Below, piece after piece: positions 35,020 to 45,979 of a stretch of 64,000 bases of DNA. Made by a program: the position numbers and the translations under genes. Every line of letters begins with the position of its first letter. The first letter of the stretch is position 1. The notes under the pieces were generated by a model. That model was not told where the DNA came from and made no database searches. It saw nothing but the letters and a program-made list of their open reading frames with translations. This stretch comes from Carya illinoinensis (taxonomy: Eukaryota; Streptophyta; Magnoliopsida; Fagales; Juglandaceae): the NCBI RefSeq assembly GCF_018687715.1, contig NC_056755.1, forward strand, positions 12,583,501 through 12,647,500. The letters run 5' to 3'.

Positions 35020-38016
35020 GGTCATTAGAGAATATGGTCATGTCATGTCACCATGAAGTCATGCCCAACCAAGCAAGCCAAGAAACGAGGATGTAAAAAT
35101 TAACTACCTTTTTCCAGTCCCAGAAGCAAACCAAACCAAGATAGACTGAGATAAGTCTTGGGGTTTTTTTTCCCTTCTTTTTCCTAGGGATTTAATAGAG
35201 GGAAGGAAGGGGAGGTGCATAAATTGGGTGGTTTTGGGGTTGGGGGTCTGACCATAAGGAGCACTGACAGCGTTGCAGATTACAGCAGAACAATGAAAGG
35301 AACAACACAGGAGCAAAACAAATTGGGATGAGAAAAAACAGCACAATGAAGGGCCCTTGGCCACAATTCTGTTAGGCTAAATGAGGATCTCTCCGTGTAT
35401 GTATATATATATACATAGTATAGCTGCGTAGAAAGCGAAAGGATCGATGCTGGCATGCTGCTTATCCCAGTACATGCTGAGGGGGGTAAAATTAAAGAAA
35501 AAGTTGGGGCACGTAATAGTTGAAAACGAGCATTTAATACAGCAGGCTCACTTCTGTTTCAGTTTTCAGAATTCAGAACTTTTGGGTTGGACTGCGACTG
35601 ATGTAATAATTAAACAGGAGAGAGGAAAACGAAGATTTACAGCCAGAATATCATAAATAAATTACATATTAAAACATGATAAATATTTGTTTGTGTTTAT
35701 ATAATATGAATGATATACTCTGAAGAAAATTTGAGTCGATTGATTAGATCAAGATTATCGGGGTCGGGTGTGGTTGGAACTACGAGGGTCGAAAACAAAA
35801 CCCGGCACCTAAATGCTGATCATTGTCTTCTTCCTTTCTTTCATTACTCTTGTGGTAAAAAGACTGTCAGAAAACAGTTTCAGAATTAATTTTTACAGAA
35901 TATCATTATTTTTTTGGCCTTTTGCATGTCTTCTGATTCTGTGCAGTGATTCTTGCAGATCTCAATCAGCCAAAGCTGCCAACAGATAGAGAGTGAGTTT
36001 TCATAGAGACTAGTACTAATGCAGTAAGCCGCAAGCCAACGTAAGACCCTTTTTCTTTCTCCCTCCTCCCACAGAACTGTACCAGCTGCAGTAAAGAAGA
36101 AAAAGAGAAGAAAAGATCACTGCAAGCTGCATGCTAAACTTTTCACTTTCTGATCTGGTTATAGTCCTTATTCACAGTTTCGTGAAACTGTAATTATCAT
36201 TAAAAAAAAAAAAATTGTTCTCTGCGTAAAGAGTTGTAATTAGCAGCGATTCCGTCGTTGACTCTGTTCCCAGAGCAAAGTGGTGACTGACTCAGAGGAA
36301 CACACTCAATATCTGCTTCTCTCTGCATGCATCTTCCAAAACTCTGCTCTCTTGGGTAATATTTTTGTTTTATTTTCGAGAAACTGAGTGCGTATGGTTG
36401 TGATATTCGGAGTAGGGTTTTTGCAGCTCCCCGACTGGCTGTAGCAGAATTGCTCATGAAAAGGTTACCTCTGCAAATCAATGGATACACTTCTTCACGA
36501 AAACCTTCATGGACGCAAACATATGTAGTGGTCAAAGCTTTCCGCATTAATTACCGTAAAAAAAATTTAAATTTATTAAAAATAAATTAGATCTTTCAGA
36601 AGAACAGATTTATACATATACCCCGTATGCATGTAGTTAATTAAACCCTCACACACACACATATATGTATATATATAGCGAAGGAATTATACAAAATAAA
36701 CTCAAATTAAAGTGTCTTTTAAGTTTTCATATCATTTTCTTAGCTTTTAAACTTTTGTAGTTTTTGTATTTTTAATTTGTTACACACACAAGTACCCTTT
36801 TCACGAACATTTTTTTTCTTTATTATTATTATAGAGGGGTAGATTACAGTTCTGCATGTTCTTTTGTCAGTTAACAGAATGATCATCCAAACACAAATGC
36901 TAAACCCACCGAATGTGGTTTCGAATCTGTGTTAAAGTTTTTTATTTTATTTAATGATTAAAGAAGTATTTTTTAGTGATGATGTGAATTTTTTTATTGT
37001 TTTAAAAAATATTTAAAAAGATAAAAATAAATAAATCAAAAAACAAAAACAAAAAAAAAAAAACTCTTTACCGAGCTCGTGCTACAGGTGGATGCACTTC
37101 TCTTATCCAAATCGATAGTTAGCAACCGGAGAATGTGATTACAGATTGGGGGGTCGTTTGAGAAAAAATTTCTATTTTTTATTTTATTTTTAATTTTAGG
37201 AACCGGAGTGATAATACAAAACTAATAACAATCATATTTGACCGAATTCAATAAAAACCGGTTTTTTTTCCCAGTTCTTACGCTACAATGATGAAGAATG
37301 CTTGATGCCCCAACGTATCTTTTTATGAATAATATTATGTATAATCACATAAATGCTTTGCAGTTACTTTTTAAAAAAGTAAAATTTACTGTTAAAAAAT
37401 TAATTTTTTTATATAAATCTTATATTTATTCATTTTTCTCAAAATAATTACACAAAACTTACACACTCATAACTACAACTATCATTTCCCTCAAAAATTG
37501 TAAGCAGTTGCCCACTCTCTAAAATTAGATTTTGGACCAGACTAGCCTGGTGAAATGACCAGAATTTGGCCCTTCCGGGGGAGTCCGGTACCATTACATC
37601 ATCAACAAGGCATTGATAACATCAGCTGCAAATAATTTCTTCTTGCATTTAAGTATTGGATCTGAGTCTGTCATAAATTCAAACATTATCCGCAATATAA
37701 ATAACAAAACTATCCAATTTATTATTCCATTGTCGTGTTTCCTTCAACCTCCAAAGTGGGGATTGAAATTTCCCAGAGCCGAAAATGCCATAACCCAAAG
37801 TAACTCCAACTGCCTCAGACAAAAATTTGTTTCTGTTACTTGACTTCATGTTGCAAACAACATTAGAAAACTTCCTTCAGCATTTTGTTTGGTTCAAAAG
37901 GATAAGCTGTTTCCCTTGCTTGTATCAAAGCTTAAATTTGTTGTTTCCTTCTGTTTTAACCCCTCTTCAGCCATATTGCATGTTTCAATTGTATCTTGTT
38001 CTCGGTCTCATACCTG
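35020..38016. other. Spacer between EPFL gene and membrane-protein gene
   Basis: 35020-35400 is probably the 5' leader and promoter of the EPFL gene, with a TATA-like run near 35400-35416. The rest is AT-rich with an (AC)n/(AT)n patch at 36647-36680, an AT-rich MITE-like patch at 36930-37080, and a MITE copy at 37320-37496. Part of 37550-38016 may be 3' UTR of the next gene. No other gene is supportable. Confidence 0.5.
37320..37496. mobile_element. MITE family member, copy 2 (inverted)
   Basis: The right end, reverse-complemented, reads GAGGGAAATGATAGTTGTAG, matching the start of the copy at 33612. The inside is AT-rich. Confidence 0.4.
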
Positions 38017-41000
38017 TTAGCTTTCCCATAGCTTCCCAGTCTTGCCAATTGCAAGAATCAGCTCAAGCTGTTTTTGCTGCTGCTCCTATAGATAACATTC
38101 AATAAAAAATTCAGTATACAAGCATTTTAGCACCATAAAATTAAGTTCAAGAAAACATCCATAGTTCTCACCATCAATGAGATCACTGCACAACCTTTAA
38201 ATAAATGATCGAGATATCAATAGGAATGACCTTACACACAGATATATAAAAGAGAGTCCATTCTTGATATCAAATCTGGTGAAAAATAAGTCATCAAACT
38301 AAAAAAAATATTGTAGCCATTGAATTTAATATACAAATGAGTTTCATTTACCTGCATGGCTAGTAGCACCTTTTGAATTTCACCAAGCTCCTTTTCCAGA
38401 ATCTCTTCTTGTACCGCTAACATTCGAGTGGACTCCGAGTTCTTTTGAGTCAAAGCTGCAGTCTGTAATAATTGAGCCAAACAGTTTGGTATCAGTTGAG
38501 TTGGGAATAATGCGTAGTTGAATTGAGTTCATTAAAAAAAAAAAAAAAAAAAATCAGAATCTGGAATTGAATTAGTTAAAGAAGTTACCAAAAATCAACG
38601 GATTAAGGCACAATTTGAATTGAGTTCATAAAAATTGAGATTGGGATTGAGTGGGTCATACTCCAGCAGGTGATAGATTTTATGGCTTGATAATAAAGTC
38701 CCTTTGTAGCAATCTAGAGGTTTGGAGAATGGTTCCTTGGTGTTGGATGTGGTGTATTTGAAGGGACCGTAATGCTTGAACTTTCAAAGATATTGAGATG
38801 ACAGTATTAGAATTAAGAACCATTTATGTTCAAAAATCTCTTTATGTGTGGATGGCAGCACACAATAGCTCCTGTCCCTTTAGCTTTGTAGAATTCATGG
38901 ATTTGTGGTCTTTTTCTTCGTCCCTCTAGTTGGGCATTTCTTATTGTATACTTCCTGCATGACTGAATTGTGCCCCACGCTTTGAATAAATTACCTTGTA
39001 AAAAGAATTTATAAAAATTTAGAAACTGGAAACTGAATCAGTTAAACTAATTACCAAATATCGACGTGATATAATATTATACCTAGGCTCAGAACTGTCC
39101 AACTTATAAAACATGCATTCTAGTGCTTGAAGTTCCTCACTTCAGGGAAGTGAACCAAATTGCTGATCACTTGGCTAAAATGGGGGCTAAGGGTACTTTT
39201 AAAGAGTTTCTGTCTGTTTGTGATGTTCCTCATGAGGTTAGAGGCTGCGTGGCAGCTGGCTTGCCTTAGGTGAGATGTAAATAGCTTGTTTTTATGGATA
39301 GAGGATTGCAGAGTTGCTCATAGTGGTGCAGTTTTGTATGCTTTCTTGTTTGTTTTCTCATTAAGTGTACCATGGCTTAGCTCACGCCCTAAGTGAGCTG
39401 TGAATAGTTAGAAGCTCTTTAAAGAGGAAAAAAAAGTGCCTGTAGTTCCAAACCAGTGGTAACTCCTGAACCATGCCCCACTTCAAGGCTCAACTAATAT
39501 CATTCTTTCAACCTTGTATGCTCATAATCTTAAATGCCACTGGTCTAATGGGAAGTTTCACCTCCATGAAAACAGCCCCACTGGATATAACCACACAAGC
39601 CAACCAACGGAAGTCCTATTGTCAATATCCTCAAATATCTACATTCCCCTTATTTATCTCTTATGAATTCATAGTCTACTGCCTTCAGCTTAAAAGTGCA
39701 TGCCAAGAATCCATCTTTTTCAAACCTATTTTGAAATTCCTAGAATCCAAAATAGCCCTACATGACCCCTATGTTGTCAGCTAAACACCAAGTTAATACT
39801 AGCATACACAAAATACACTTACCTTGAGTGAACTATTTAAGCTATGCCAAAAAGAAAAAAAATTCATGCCTTTTTCTTTTTCTTTTTTTAATTTTATTGG
39901 CACCAGGTGTCCAGGAACAATGTCCTGACTAATCTCGGGGGTGCACAGGCCCTCGGCAATGAGTTTTCCAGAAGTGCACTTTGGATAATTCAAGGAGAAA
40001 ATCCCCAAATCCAATGGCCCTTAGAGATTGTTTGCACCCAAGGGGATTTGAACCTTAGACCATTGGGGGGAGCATACCCCCAAGCCCAAGGCCTTTACCA
40101 CTTGAGCCAACCCCTAGGGGTTAATTTTAGGGTTTGCAAGTATGTCCTATGGTTTGCAAGTATATTCCGCAAGTTTGTATCTACAATTCCTGCCTTCTTC
40201 GGTACCAAAAAAAGACATGAAAAATGTAGGAGCCAACATATTTCCTAGGTTTGAAATCAATTCACACCCACTATTCTCTCTAATCTTCAAAATGATCAAA
40301 TAGAATAGAATCAAAACAGGCTTTGAGCTTCAAACTAGGTCAAGAAATCAAACATGGAACAAGTATAGGCAGCATCATAGATTGTGCATCTATCTACACT
40401 GAAATCCACATCCACATAAAATGCAACATACCGATACTGAGAAGGAAAACTTTATTTTCTGCAGTTTTCAGTGCATTCTAAAAGTCACAGAATGTTCCCA
40501 CCCAAACTGAGAAGCCAGGAAAATTTATCCTAATGAGTATGCTATTCAAGAATTATGCTTGTATCTTTTACCACAGTGGTTTAAAAGTTCCAAATGATCA
40601 GGCAAATGTTATACAATTTAAGGACTATGATATTAGTCATAAGAAGATTATTTTTCAGTGCTGGTACTGCAAAGGCAAGGGATTTAGGAGCAAGGGGATA
40701 TGGATACAATTGAGGTTAGACCAGCTTGAGAACCCCTCGGGCTTGGCTCAAGTGGAAAGAGCTTTGGTCTTGGTGGTATGCCCCCTTGTCTAAGGTTTGA
40801 AAACTTGAGTGCAAACAATTTTTAGTGGCCATTGGACTGAGAGAATTTTTCCTTGAAACACTTGAGGTGCACTCGTGGAAAACTCTTTGACAAGGGCATG
40901 TGCAATCCTAGGATTAGGAGACTTTGTTCCAGATACCCAGTGCCAATCAAAAACAAAAAAGAGATTAGACCAGCTTGGGACTGATTTGATCATACTGCTG

Positions 41001-42450
41001 GTATGAATATATACGGGAAAAAGCATTTGCAATGGTTTATGATACTATATGTAAACAATTAGATCCAATATCAACACATTTTGTCTTAGGTTATAAAATC
41101 AATTCCCCATCAAATAATGAAGTAAGGTTAACTAATCACTGTCTGACTAGAGCTGCATACAATATCTAAAAGTGTTGAACAGCATATAATTCATTTGGGA
41201 ATTGCCTCTGCGGCAGAGCCAGATTCTACAAGCAAAAGCAACGCAATTTATAACTCGACAAATGACCACACAAACGATGATGCAAAAACCTGTAGTAATT
41301 TAGTGCAATAGTTCCTCATCTGTGAAAAGTGTAATGCCAATCTGATCATTAACATAACTTCTCTCCTAATCCGTAACTAGTCAAACATGATGTGAACTAA
41401 CATCCTCAATAATTGATTCATTTGTTCTGCTATCTTTTCTTTGTGATCTCTAGCTTGCACTTCTTCCTTTATTCATTCAATTCCCAAGTTTCTCACATGA
41501 TCTTCGCCACTTTGACATTTTTCAAAGTGATTATATGATTTTCCTGGTTTTTCAATATAAAAATACGTTAAGTACTTCAATTTTCTTTTTCATTTCATTG
41601 AACCACGTAGTTTCTAGCATGTCATTCGATCCCGCCATCCAACTTAGCCCCTCTACACAGAAACGATAATAAATGGAAAATCTCTTTTTTACATCGAGGT
41701 TGAAACAACTATCAGCCTTCAATCCCCATCTACAATAGGTTAAAATAAATTTAACCAAAGTAAAAGCAGCCCATGAATCAGCATATCTATTACCTCAGCT
41801 ATGGGCTCCTTGAGAGCCTTGCGCGTGACCCGAAACCTTATCCCCAACTTCTCAAGCTGCCTCGACAAGACCCGAATTATAGTCTCGGAGCTCCGCAAGT
41901 CCTCCTCCAATTTCTCGACCCTCTCCAGCAAATTCACGTGCACCCCACCCTTCACTGTTTCCCGACACATGCCCCTCCACTGCCGCCTCCGAATCCACGC
42001 GCCGATAGCGGCCCCGCCCGCCAAAAACACGAACCCCCACACTGAAACCCTGTTTCCTATTTCCACCAGAACCGCCTTCTTCGAGCTGGAGAGAACCGCC
42101 AGATTCGCCAGGAAACCGATCGAAAGGACCGCCACGGATGAAACGAGACAGAGCAACTCAGCAATAGAAAGAAAAGAGTCTAAACCGGAACCTCCGAGGA
42201 CGTCGTCACTCCGTGCCGCAGCTTGGGATCCGTAAACTCTGAGACAAATCGGGTCGTGGGTCTTAAAGAAAGCGAGATTAAAAGGACGAAGGGATAAGTG
42301 GGTTAGGTTTTGAGAGGAAGACAGGCAGCGAGAGATGGGTGGGGGAGAGAGAGTGCGGGTATTGGGAGGGGAAGAAGAGGTGGTTGTGGTGAAGGAGAGG
42401 GTGGAACGAGAGGGGGAATTGGAGAAGAGGTTTTGGAAAGCGAGTGACAT
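38017..42450 (-). CDS. Putative plastid membrane/coiled-coil protein, unknown function
   Basis: Three exons, 41794-42450, 38352-38462 and 38017-38085, all GT-AG and in phase, give 278 residues. Residues 1-75 are Ser/Thr/Pro-rich with few acidic residues, like a chloroplast transit peptide. Two hydrophobic segments follow, at about 94-120 and 135-153, the second ended by WIRRRQW. Residues 172-205 (LLERVEKLEEDLRSSETIIR) and 220-256 (ILEKELGEIQKVLLAMQ) are probable coiled coils, and the protein ends ELILAIGKTGKLWES. I believe this is a conserved plant protein of unknown function but cannot name it. Intron 1 is 3331 bp and carries SINE and LINE remnants; intron 2 is 266 bp. The ATG at 42450 is the first in the frame. 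Confidence 0.82.
38690..39005 (+). mobile_element. LINE 3'-end-like remnant in intron 1
   Basis: Non-coding sequence resembling the 3' tails of plant L1-type LINEs, with TTGGGCATTTCTTATTGTAT, TGTGCCCCACGC and a tail TTTGAATAAATTACCTTGTA. There is no coding part, so the call rests on resemblance only. Confidence 0.35.
39120..39425 (+). mobile_element. LINE RNase H-like tail in intron 1
   Basis: 39145-39270 encodes a short peptide containing FREVNQIADHLAKMGAKG, matching the end of the RNase H-like domain common in plant LINEs, followed by a stop and a non-coding 3' tail with a repeated GTGAGCTGTGAATAG-type sequence. It sits in the sense orientation of the plus strand, opposite to the host gene. 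Confidence 0.55.
39890..40128 (-). mobile_element. tRNA-derived SINE, copy 1
   Basis: On the minus strand the 5' end has an RNA polymerase III A box TGGCTCAAGTGG (40098-40109) and, 44 bases on, a B box GGTTCAAATCC (40044-40054), followed by a non-tRNA body. The 3' end GGTGCCAATAAAATTAAAAA runs into an A-rich tail. This is the layout of a plant tRNA-derived SINE. A second copy lies at 40735-40965. Confidence 0.8.
40735..40965 (+). mobile_element. tRNA-derived SINE, copy 2
   Basis: The plus-strand A box TGGCTCAAGTGG is identical to copy 1 (40744-40755). The B box is degenerate (GGTTTGAAAAC, 40793-40803). The body matches copy 1 (GTGCAAACAAT, GGCCATTGGA, GTGCACT.GTGGAAAACTC), and the end CAGTGCCAATCAAAAACAAA is A-rich. 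It lies in inverted orientation to copy 1, ~610 bp away. Confidence 0.8.
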
Positions 42451-42860
42451 TTTTCGTTTTTCCGGGGACAGTAATGGCTATGAGAGTGTGTGGGGGGTTT
42501 CAGTTGGTCATCAGTAATGTGGTGGATAGGATACGGAGGACATGGCTAGAGGGTTCTTGGGGAAGATTTGGCGCCTCTCCTTTATGGCTTTATACAGTTC
42601 AGAGTCCACACAGAGATGAGATAAAGAAGTGGAGAGAGAGAGATAATCCGCGTTTGCTGCCTTTTGCAGCTTAGCGCGCGGTACGTCGTTTGTACACGAG
42701 CCGATTCGACGTTTAACGGTAAAAGGACAACAAGAAGGTGACGTGGCCCAGCTGAGGGCTTTTTACGTCTGCCTACACTAGGGCTTGCAATTGGACACTT
42801 TTATTTAGTCAGCCTCTCAAAGAGCCCAGAGCCCATAGTGAAATTGGGCCCTTTTATGTC
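42451..42860. other. Promoter region of the membrane-protein gene
   Basis: About 400 bases between the ATG at 42450 and the edge of copia B. The DNA near the gene is GC-richer than the spacers. I see no clear TATA box. The copia remnant abuts this promoter, which may mark its upstream limit. Confidence 0.4.
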
Positions 42861-43316
42861 GAGCTGAGTAAATAAGAGGTGTTAAAGGCCACCCATGCTG
42901 CGATATTGGCTTGGATGAGAGAAGGGCACCAACTTGCGCTAATAGGGAGCAAGTGAAGGCCATTTGAGTTGGAGAAAGCTTAGCATGATCCATCTTGCTA
43001 CGGCAAAGCAAATCAACTATGTACTACAGTACTTGCATTGTATGAGGAATAAACCATTATTAGATTGAAATGCTTTCAATCCAAGAAAGAAGCTGAGTGT
43101 GCCAAGGTCTTTAACTACAAAGTCAACATGAAAAAGCTTAATGAATGAGTTAAAAACAGTAGTGTTGGAGCTACTGAAGATAATATAGTCAACATAGATG
43201 AGGATTAGATTACTAAAAATTTCTTTTTGAGAATGAATAAGGAGGAGTCGACTTTTGAACCCACAAAACCAATCACCTGAAGTTGATTGCTCAACCTTGA
43301 GAACCAAGTTCGAGGG
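42860..43316 (-). pseudogene. Copia B reverse transcriptase, C-terminal half
   Basis: Minus strand, continuing the RT that is cut at 53341. Motifs: TWFSRLSNQL, then LILIYVDYIIF (YVDD altered to YVDY), KDLGTLSFFLGL and the palm/thumb segment VDLLCRSKMDHAKLSPTQMA. It stops near 42860 without RNase H or a 3' LTR. A frame change lies near 43300. It is dead. Confidence 0.75.
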
Positions 43317-43486
43317 TGTGAGGGGGTAAAATCTCAGGGTCCAAGAATCAGGCCTAGCCCACCTGGTTGGGTGCTAGAGGACAAAAATAGACAAGATGTG
43401 TGAGAAGGCATGGAGTGTAAGAAGGGTCCAGGAGGTAGGGATTGGATGCATGCATGAGTCAGGAAGTGGGGTAGGCTGTCAACAGG

Positions 43487-43543
<57 letters not shown>

Positions 43544-43947
43544 AGTTTTTTTTCCTCAACTTCGACTTCATCTTCTCCTTCGATCTCTAGACAGAAAGCT
43601 CTAGTGCAAGTGTTCACCTCTAGCAAATACACTCAGGATCATCATTGTACAGTGAAAAATGAGAGACCATGAAATATTGTAAACAAGAATATCATAGTGA
43701 ATTTCTCAAACGCCCATGGATGTAGACATTATGCCGAACCACGTAAATATATGTGTCGACCTCTTTTATTTCCTTTGTGTTTATTTTCCTTTCACCAACA
43801 TGAATATACATACTGTCACCGTACAGTAGCACCAAATCGCTATCGGGGGCATCAAACCATGTCGTTCGAGACTTGTATTGTCTCAATGGACCGACCAAGA
43901 TTCTTTCTCCTGTTCTGGCCTGTTGTTCAATTTTTACAACATTAATA
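43317..43947 (+). repeat. Left LTR of the 10-kb element
   Basis: Starts TGTGAGGGGGTAAAATCTCA and ends CATTAATA; it matches 52642-53335 along its length. It contains a (CT)n microsatellite at 43489-43542 that the right LTR lacks, while the right LTR has extra G-rich sequence. The LTRs have diverged considerably, so the insertion is not recent. Confidence 0.8.
43489..43542 (+). repeat. (CT)n microsatellite inside the left LTR
   Basis: About 27 CT dinucleotides, seen directly; absent from the matching part of the right LTR. Confidence 0.95.
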
Positions 43948-44240
43948 GTGGTGTCATCTATAAGATATATTCACTTTCTAAAGCCGGAGGTGTGAGAATG
44001 ACGATTCTTTAGTTCGCTACACAATCTCTAAACGAACCATTGAAACTTCCTCTAGATAAGTAAACTCAGCTGCCTTACTCTTATTTTTATTAACTACGTT
44101 GTGAAAATGGGGCTGGCCTAGAGGGGCCTGCACCTGGCACTTGCAAAGTAAGAGACCGGGCCGTTCACCTTCCAAGCTCGAGGGTTGCATTTTGTGTGCA
44201 AGACACTGTGCCTGGTAGGCACAACAAATGTCACATGGCA

Positions 44241-44270
44241 CTGTGCACTTAACTGCACTTAAGTGCACAG
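44241..44270. repeat. 12-bp perfect inverted repeat with 6-nt spacer
   Basis: CTGTGCACTTAA, spacer CTGCAC, then TTAAGTGCACAG. It also contains the 14-bp perfect palindrome TGCACTTAAGTGCA. Confidence 0.9.
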
Positions 44271-45246
44271 TATTGTGCACGTATGAACCATGCATGGCAG
44301 CGCAACAGGTGCACGAGATGTGCACTGTGTTCCTCCCTGGCCGCCCAAGCCATGGGCCTGTTGGAGGGAACCTCCAGCCACTGTGAAGGCTTACGGCATT
44401 CTCTGTCGTAGCCAAAGTGGTCGCTGGGAGCGACATTCGCACATGGCGTGCATGATGGGCACCTTCTAAGTTGTTGCCCCGTGCACCCAAGTGATTCACA
44501 ACAGTAGCTGTGAGCCCACCTGGTCCTTTGGCAACCATGCCTAGGGCCTCCGGAGGTTTCTGTCAATTTGAGACCACCCCCGAAGGATGTAACACTGCCA
44601 AGGGAGCTACGCGCGCCCCCTTGCACGCTGGAGGAGACGTGGAGCCCAGCCCCGTCGTGGCACGACTACGCCGACCACCTCAACCAGCTGACAATGGCTG
44701 AGAACCGTGTTGCCCGCTAGCATGCATTTAACTTGTGAGCTCCACAAGCTCTCTGTCCATCACCACGTGACCGCTGGGGATTCTGAGGGTGATCTAGGAT
44801 GTCGTTGACCACCCCAGCCAGCTAATGGCGTTATTTGTTGTGCATGGGGTCAACACGATGGATGCCCACAAAGCGAGTTCATACCCGCTTCGCAACCGAG
44901 TGGCTCATGGCTAGTAGCCATGAACCTGCTGGACCCGCTAGTGTCCACCGAGTGGTACGTCGGCAGTTTTTGAACCTCCTTGCTAAACCAGACTAATTGC
45001 CCCCATCAACAAAAGAAATGCATGCTGTAGAAGGTGACGGGGCTGTGTTTCAAGCACTCGTAAAGCCCTTTCCCCAGTCACACAGAGTTTGCTCAGACTC
45101 GACTCAGATTCACCTGCCTGGACTCTCCACCAGTTTGGGACTCAGAACTCCACCACTCAGGAAAGACCCATGGCTCGGGGAGGTGTTTGCTCTACTATGA
45201 AACCTAGTGGCAGGGGCCTCACCATACAGCTTTGCAGCCCAGCAGC

Positions 45247-45610
45247 AAGGCCCTCCACCACTCGACTAGGCAACTGAGCTCCACCTCGGACAGTCCCCAC
45301 ATGCATGGACTCCTCACGTCACAGTTTGGAAACCCTAAAATCGTGCCCCTCGTCCAGTCGCCATGCACTACTCAGAAGAATTCCAGTACCACTCAGGAAA
45401 CGGGGGCATCCCTTCACCACTCAACTCGGCAACATAGCAGTAGGGGCCTCACCACACAGCTAGGTAACACAGTGACAAGGCCCTCCACCACTCGAATCAA
45501 CAACCAAGCTCCACCTCGGACAATCCCCACGTGCATGGACCTCCTCATAGCTCGGGAAATCATGCCACTCGTCCAGTCACCATGCACCACTCGGAAGGAC
45601 TCCACCACTC
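45247..45610 (+). repeat. 231-bp tandem duplication in the element interior
   Basis: The segment starting AAGGCCCTCCACCACTCGA at 45247 recurs at 45478 with shared CTCCACCTCGGACA, CCCCAC.TGCATGGAC and CTCGTCCAGTC blocks. The region is rich in CACTCG. An open frame crosses it but changes nature between copies, so I do not call a gene. Confidence 0.7.
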
Positions 45611-45979
45611 GAGAAACGAGGCACGGGACTCCTCCACTTGGAAGAACTCCACCACTCAAGGCACAGACTCCATGTGTGGCTCTGAGAATCTCCACGCGGC
45701 TTGGGAAACACCGTAACACAGCAGTCATGCATAGGCTTGGGCAAACCCCCATGGTACGGGACTCGACTTGCAGACATTCATGGGCTTGTATAGACCCCCC
45801 CAACGGTGCACTTACATGCGGATCAGACTCAGTTAGCAGACATGCATGGGCTTGGACCAGACACGGTGCACTTGCATGCGACTCGAACTCAAACTAGCGG
45901 CACATAGCATAGCTCAGAACTCTACACCACCTGCACTGGACAAGGACTAGCGGCACTACAATGGACTTGGACTAGCGAC

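Noticed and set aside
35104..35364. 86-codon frame with a hydrophobic start upstream of the EPFL gene
   Set aside because: It starts at GTG, not ATG, and lies between a TATA-like run and the EPFL start, so it is most simply 5' leader. The EPFL ATG at 35019 already supplies a good signal peptide.
36200..36547. 115-codon minus-strand open frame
   Set aside because: No family resemblance, no start context and no splice continuation; it ends in a poly(A/T) run. Probably chance.
40044..40109. tRNA gene
   Set aside because: A and B boxes are present, but no cloverleaf can be completed. The sequence continues into a SINE body with an A-rich tail and has a second copy nearby.
44017..44538. 173-codon minus-strand open frame beside the left LTR
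   Set aside because: GC-rich chance frame; I see no gag or zinc-knuckle pattern despite several Cys and His residues.
45232..45897. 221-codon plus-strand open frame in the 10-kb element
   Set aside because: It starts in the 231-bp tandem duplication, is Thr/Ser/His-rich because of the CACTCG motif, and resembles no protein I know.
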